A program made the position numbers and the translations under genes. A stretch of DNA of 64,000 nt from positions 14,537,601-14,601,600 of the forward strand of contig CM049319.1 in the NCBI GenBank assembly GCA_026874595.1, in the 5' to 3' direction. Below, piece after piece: positions 59,101-64,000 of the stretch. A model generated the notes under the pieces. That model was not told the origin of the DNA, searched no databases, and worked only from the letters and a program-made list of their open reading frames with translations. The stretch's first letter is position 1. Each line of letters begins with the position of its first letter. This stretch comes from Sipunculus nudus (lineage: Eukaryota; Annelida; Sipuncula; Golfingiida; Sipunculidae).

Positions 59101-59901
59101 ACGTCAAAACCGTAGACAGAACAGAATACACCGCACAGAACGGTACAGCGATACAAGACACGGTCAACAAGACCATAGATAAAAGCAGGATCAAGAGTTG
59201 GTTACAGCGGTCAAACATGGCGCCGACGGTCAACACTCCCGCCACCCGACCGACCGATAACCACGTGAGCAACATTGAGGTCTGCTTTTTGTCCGCCCCG
59301 CTCTGCCGCTGAAGGTCAAGCAAGGTAGCCCCGTACAGGGCCCCGTTCATGCCCTGTATCAAAATAAAAAGTACAATTAATACAAGGTCATTTTTTTTTC
59401 TTATTCATTTGAATCATGAAATAATTCATAAAATAGAGCTTTTCTCCACACTCACGACATCTGTCGGCAACGATTGACATTTAGTGTTTGGGTTTGTCAT
59501 AACGACCAACAAGGAAAGGTTCGTGTTAGTTACATCACTAAAGTAAAAATGAATATCCATTAAAAGATACTTTTTGAGTCGCTTGAATATACCTTGTTTT
59601 ATTTGATAAATCTCGCTCTGCCGGGACACGTGACGCGTATTGGATAGGATTGAACAGGTGTTTTACTAAACACTGGTTATTGTCATTATGGAATGCCGAC
59701 GGCATGTAGTTTATACATTTCAAAGTGGCTTATACGATAATCAAAGACACAGACCACCGTGAAAAATGCCATATAGGAGACGATCGTCTTCATTAAGCGT
59801 CCTGACGGCCATGGGCACTTCCGCCCATCAACTTCCGCTTCCGACTCATTGTTCTCCTCTCGGTTTTGAACCAGAAACGGTGCCTTTGACTTTGGGTCCA
59901 T
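55031..59901 (-). CDS. MFSD4/NaGLT1-like major facilitator transporter, 3 exons
   Basis: Exons 59901-59755, 59353-59068, 56139-55031; 1542 nt, 513 residues, close to the usual length of MFSD4 proteins. Family members are 12-helix plasma-membrane carriers; NaGLT1 members carry glucose with sodium. Helix 1 spans the first junction (YMAFFTV, GMNGALYGATLLDLQ). The helix 2-3 loop has the MFS motif (WLSVGRVAGVLTVGAMFDRC). The second junction joins GAVGS to NLNPLMILLWGDKSGPYIQ in phase 1, and FTMAVGSTVGPLLVEPF follows. The loop between the halves carries glycosylation sites (NQTS, NTTL, NITK). Helices 7-12 lie in the last exon; the C-terminus is charged (RRLLSEKDY). The exon 1 donor is uncertain by one codon (after ACG or ACG-GTG). 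An acceptor 13 bases before the ATG implies an upstream UTR exon. The substrate is not proved by sequence. Confidence 0.85.
56140..57045. other. MFS intron 2, left part
   Basis: Non-coding; no repeat or exon recognised apart from A/T-rich tracts. Confidence 0.5.
57050..58432. mobile_element. hAT-like non-autonomous element, about 1.38 kb
   Basis: The left end GGCGGATCCAGAAGGGGGGG and the right end on the minus strand CAGGGGCGGATCCAGGAATT are inverted. The same terminus appears at 2800 and 27621. No transposase was recognised. It lies in intron 2 of the MFS gene. Confidence 0.6.
59068..59353 (-). CDS. MFS transporter exon 2
   Basis: Begins GMNGALYGATLLDLQRQSG after GATACAG and ends GYAIGAVGS plus one base at GTGAGT. 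Covers helices 1-end to 4 with the signature motif GRVAGVLTVGAMFDRC. Confidence 0.85.
59755..59901 (-). CDS. MFS transporter exon 1
   Basis: MDPKSKAPFLVQNREENNES, then a charged N-terminus and KTIVSYMAFFTV starting helix 1. Phase 0 end. The start has G at +4. Confidence 0.7.
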
Positions 59902-60169
59902 TGGAAATTAGCACCTGTAATTTAAGTTAAGGCATATCTTAACACTATTTATAAAGCTGTTAAAATGCAACAACATTTCAGTCATACACATTCCCTTACT
60001 AACACAGGTACAGTTCTTGGCTGACTGCATTTCTATTACGCTCTAAACAACACGATATACACTTAATTCGTTGGTATCTTGTGCCATTAAAACTACATAC
60101 ATTAATATATTTAAAATATTGTACAATTTTATACCATATACCAATACCATAGAATACAACTGAATTTAT

Positions 60170-60640
60170 CAGATCTGCTGAATTAATACATATCGATACG
60201 CCACCTTGATACGGTCACCGATACACCATGCATGCTGTGTCGGCGTATCGATGAAACACAAAACTGCTCACACATATAGATATATACAAGTCCCACAACC
60301 CTTACCAAAGCTATTATTTGAGTTATTTATAAAGTTTTAACTGCTTTTTATTTCATATATGGATCTATTAAGACCCGTATAAGATTACGCATTGTCGGAT
60401 GATCGACGGTTCTCTGGGCTTCCTTGGCAAGCCGGCGCTTGTGAGAGATGATAGTCTAATATTACGGACTTTTTTTACATTTGTTTGCGGAAAACGTTAT
60501 ATCCACAGAGCATTTAATCAGAAATGACAAAGAATTATTAAGCGTATCGGCAATACTTTCCGGGTATCGCTTTACGTTTATCGCAATGTGTATTGTACCT
60601 GAGTAGCCTTACCGATACCCAGCCCTACTGTCCAGTCTGT
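60170..60640. mobile_element. Non-autonomous DNA element with CGATAC motifs
   Basis: The right end on the minus strand reads TAGGGCTGGGTATCGGTAAG. TATCGATACG and GGTATCGC motifs repeat in both orientations from 60190. GGGCTGGGTATCGG ends are common to short DNA transposons of animals; superfamily not assigned. Confidence 0.4.
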
Positions 60641-61104
60641 AAAGTTGAATTTGAGGTGACTGCTCCGTTGCACTTGTTGCAGGACAATCCGATTACATGA
60701 CAGGACGGGCAAATATTTACCCCGTGTCTGCCACATAAAACGTTGAGCCACAGTGACCCGGTCGGTCAGCCTATGGACACATGTTATAATCCAGACCTTC
60801 TGATCTCACTCCCTCTCATCGGGCCTGCATATACATATACATGCAGCATAAACAGTCTGTCATATGACCGGCCGAGAGATCGTTATGTATGTTATTGTCT
60901 AGTCTGCTTCAAGGGTATGTTGTCCGGTACAGTTTCCTTAAATATCTTCTAGTGCTGAATAATTGCACTCAAGAACTGGTGCACACGAGTCTGGGTAATT
61001 TTTAACCTTGTCAGAAAATAGGACTCGAGTACTCATGTCGATCTGTGTATTAAATTTATTTAAGTAGAATTTGAATATAGTTACTGGTTATAGGCCTATG
61101 ATTT

Positions 61105-61106
61105 GG

Positions 61107-61152
<46 letters not shown>

Positions 61153-61160
61153 GTGTATAT
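61105..61160. repeat. (TA)n(GT)n microsatellite
   Basis: A TA run passing into about 16 GT units. Confidence 0.9.
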
Positions 61161-61539
61161 CATGCCTTAAATGTATAACGGGTACTCAGTTCCAAATTAG
61201 ATACGATTATCGATTCTAAAATTTTCTACCCGGCTCAGCGTTATAATTTCTTCTACTGTAGCCAAGGTTAACAAAGACTTACGCCTGCTCATTGAACACA
61301 AATAGGATTTACATACACGTGAGAAAACACGTGCTGCATCCCCTTCCATGTACATCAGGTTAAAATACAGTCAAATTTGTATGCTTGAGTTTAGAGTACG
61401 CTCCCGAGGCAGCGGAAATCTTGCTCTTCTAAAGAAGCAACTGATTTTCACGCTGCCAGCTTTGACCGTTTATGATATATTTAGTCACCAGATGGCGGTT
61501 CGTTGTCCGCTGAAAAATACGTGCGTATGATGTGACAAC

Positions 61540-61960
61540 CAGCCAACCAGATGCCAATAAACAAACACTCGACAGGCATCCTGGCTCCGCCCATAGCTGC
61601 GCTTCAAGCGCCGCTTGATAAGTTTACGGTCGAATTTAAATTGCTCCCTCTGCATTATGGCATCATCGACCGATTCGATTATGACATTATGACTGTGTTA
61701 GCGTAGCCATGTATCTGTTGTCTGCAGAACTGAAACCAGCCAGCGAGGTGTGCAAGTAGCCTTTGTTGTCACGTTTCGTTTGAATTACAGCTCACCGGCC
61801 GGGCATCCTATGTGCCCAGGGCTCTAAGCAAACCACGTCAGGGGCAATTCTCTCTGAGCCTGTGGCCTGTTACCGGGGCGATGAGCTGTCAAAATGATTA
61901 TGATTGGCCCCGTGTATTCCTCGCTTGGCAGTGTCTTCCAGCACAAAGTCTCACCTTGTT
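61540..61960 (-). mobile_element. Fold-back MITE, copy 2 (family F, inverted)
   Basis: The reverse complement aligns with 25600-26190: CACCTCGCTGGCTGGTTTC, AATGTCATAATCGAATCG, TGAAGCGCAGCTATGGGCGG and GATGCCTGTCGAGTGTTTGT. Open frames on it are shadows. Confidence 0.6.
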
Positions 61961-63110
61961 GGACAAAAATACAGTTCTCCCCTCTGGTGTAGCAATTCAG
62001 GATACGAGGTCATAACAAACAGCGTTTTGATATAGGTACTAGGCCTATAGTTAAAGCGCTGTGTAAAGAGCGTAGAGTTTAGAGCTGTAAACGCAAAAGA
62101 AAGAATAAATGTGACACACCACGAATCATATATTATATACGATATAAATTTGACAAACCGTGCTGTGAGCGTCCACATACTTCATGTGCACGTACAGACT
62201 GCATGGCCAGGGCTGCCGATGCGAGTGCCCAGGCCCACAAGTATTATCTACAGCCAGTACTGTCTAGTCCTGAAGCTATAGAGAGAGAGCTAGGTCAGCA
62301 CTGTTGGTCTTTCTGTTACTGACCAGTCTGACTATAACTGTTCGGTTACATTTGACTGGCTTGCATAGCTACCGTTGTAACAAGTGCTTTATATTCACAC
62401 ATGTTTCCACACAGTTGTTCCATCAATAAATGTAAATGCAGGCAGTCTTTAAAAAAATTAAAAAAGTGATCTAACAGCAGTAAAGTGCTTCGACGTACGT
62501 AAACAACGGTAGACAAAGAATGGTACATGTAATAACTGGAGTGCGCTAGCTGCCTGGTCCTACGAGACCGTTACCGGTACTCAGTTTGTGTTTTACTATA
62601 AACTAAATTGTGATGGTACCATAATAATACCAAAAGGTAATTTTGATCGACCATGTTCACGTGTCTTACTAGCGATACAGTAGAATAACGTTTGCGTACA
62701 CCATTAAAGCTATACATGCACTTGATATCATGATACCATTGATTATGGTGATGACAGGAAATTGGTTCGCTTTCATTCAGCCCCAACCTCTGAACTAATT
62801 GCACATCTATACCTAAAGATTATTAAAGATTTAACAAAGTATATTCTTTCATCAATACAGCCGACCCGATTACTCAGCGCCAGCCGTCACCGACAGGTGT
62901 CGTACTTTTACTTGAATGATCAATTGTACTTTGTGTTCATTAATTTATGGATATAAATTATATATCCTTTATGGATATAAATCAAATCTTTATGAAAAGA
63001 TTGACAAAATAAAAGGTTTAATAGTTGTGTCAATATGGTCCGTCGGTCTCCCATTTTTAACTCAGCTGACTGTAAGTCATCTGAGCTATAGCGATCACTC
63101 ATTGTCCGTC
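61961..63110. other. Upstream flank of the MFS gene, no gene seen
   Basis: Only short open frames without splice partners. A (GTCC)n-like patch (GTCCGTCTGTCCGTCCGCCC) lies at 63105-63140. Confidence 0.5.
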
Positions 63111-63139
63111 GTCCGTCTGTCCGTCCGCCCGTCTGTCCG

Positions 63140-63700
63140 TTAACCAGGTACAAATCGTAACAGCTGGACCTAGAATCTTGTAATCTTTGTAATTAAATAT
63201 TTTATACAAAAACTTCAATATCTTATTAACTACATCACTTATGGTCATGATTTTTGGCATACATATTGATCATGAGATGTTCCATCAGTTCCTGCAGACT
63301 GGTGGCGCAAACTGTATTTTTCGTTTTTTTTACGAATTTTTTTCTCTATTTTTTAGACCTTTAAAAATGTCAACATCTGTTAACAGGGAACAATTCGTAA
63401 AGACTGGACCTAGAATCTTCATTCTTGACACAGTGAGAGACCTATGAAAAGTCTCCATGGAAACCTGAAATAAGGTCTCTGTTACCCATATCCTTTGAGC
63501 TGTGGGGCTCCCAATTACCCCCCCCCCCCCCCCAGCATAATGGAAAATTTGATACAAAAGCTGAAGTATCTGAACAACTAATGCAGAGATCACCATGATT
63601 CTTTGCATGGATATTGATCATTAAGTATTTTATTAGTTTCTGCAGACTGGTGGAGCCACCTGTAATTTTTTTAAATTTACGCATTTTTTCTCTATTTTGA
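63140..63700. repeat. Tandem duplication of about 0.3 kb
   Basis: Two units share ACTGGACCTAGAATCTT, CATATTGATCAT / GGATATTGATCATTAAG, TTCCTGCAGACTGGTGG / TTTCTGCAGACTGGTGG and TTTTTTCTCTATTTT. Unit 2 contains a poly-C run of about 16 bases at 63520. Confidence 0.65.
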
Positions 63701-64000
63701 GATATATAAATTCAGACACAATCTTGGCCTGTTGGTTAATCTGTTTGATGCTTCAGTTGGAAGGGTATATACTACCATTCAGATGATAAAATTTCATTTT
63801 GCAAATCTCTTCCCAGTCAGCTGAGCGTCATGACCCATGGGTCACTTGTTTCAACTTGGTACTACTGTATGAAAAAAGCCGATAATATCCTAAAATGAAA
63901 AAAAGGTGACCTATTAACCAAGGCGGGCGAAATTCAGTCCCGACAGAACATATTGTTTTGTTAAAAATGGATCTGGCTTGTTTCTTGAGGGGAAATACAG

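Overview
This is an AT-rich eukaryotic (metazoan) window. Genes are split into short exons by large introns. The DNA between exons holds (TA)n and poly-C/G microsatellites, minisatellites, tRNA-derived SINEs, DNA-transposon remnants and a deleted Ty3/Gypsy element. The gene families present (C-type lectin domains, SRCR plus MEGF/SREC-type EGF repeats, a tandem pair of Y_phosphatase3-like enzymes, an MFSD4/NaGLT1-like transporter) suggest a marine invertebrate, most likely a bivalve or other lophotrochozoan. That taxonomic call is inference. No bacterial operon, CRISPR array, rRNA or true tRNA gene was seen.

Layout, left to right. 1-5.2 kb: non-coding AT-rich DNA and repeats. 5241-5921 (+): a small unrecognised two-exon gene for about 90 residues whose stop codon overlaps its polyA signal. 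6.29-6.70 kb: a 54-bp minisatellite. 7581-8504 (+): two exons of a C-type lectin domain, remainder of the gene not found. 28097-10494 (-): a 17-exon model that I assembled by hand for a 782-residue type I membrane receptor: signal peptide, an unrecognised cysteine-poor segment, a C-type lectin domain, the second half of an SRCR domain, a complete SRCR domain, seven EGF-like repeats, a transmembrane helix and a short basic tail. All 16 splice junctions agree in phase. One intron holds a scrambled Gypsy element.

28.1-33 kb: repeats, an AT palindrome and the upstream region of the next gene. 33347-38588 (+) and 42855-46636 (+): two tandem copies of a 328-residue phosphatase with identical exon lengths; both carry the CX5R loop with GKDRTG and both have Cys where the family usually has His before the catalytic Cys. 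Intron 2 of the first copy contains a pogo/Tigger-like element. 46.6-54.6 kb: repeats, including a diverged extra copy of the segment lying upstream of the second phosphatase. 59901-55031 (-): a three-exon, 513-residue MFS sugar-transporter-like gene. 60-64 kb: transposon-derived DNA and a tandem duplication.

The most unusual object is the lectin-SRCR-EGF receptor. Its domain combination is that of a pattern-recognition or scavenger receptor, but the lectin domain lacks the inner cysteine pair and one SRCR domain lacks its first half. The transcribed units do not form an obvious pathway, and any functional link between the receptor and the phosphatases is speculative.
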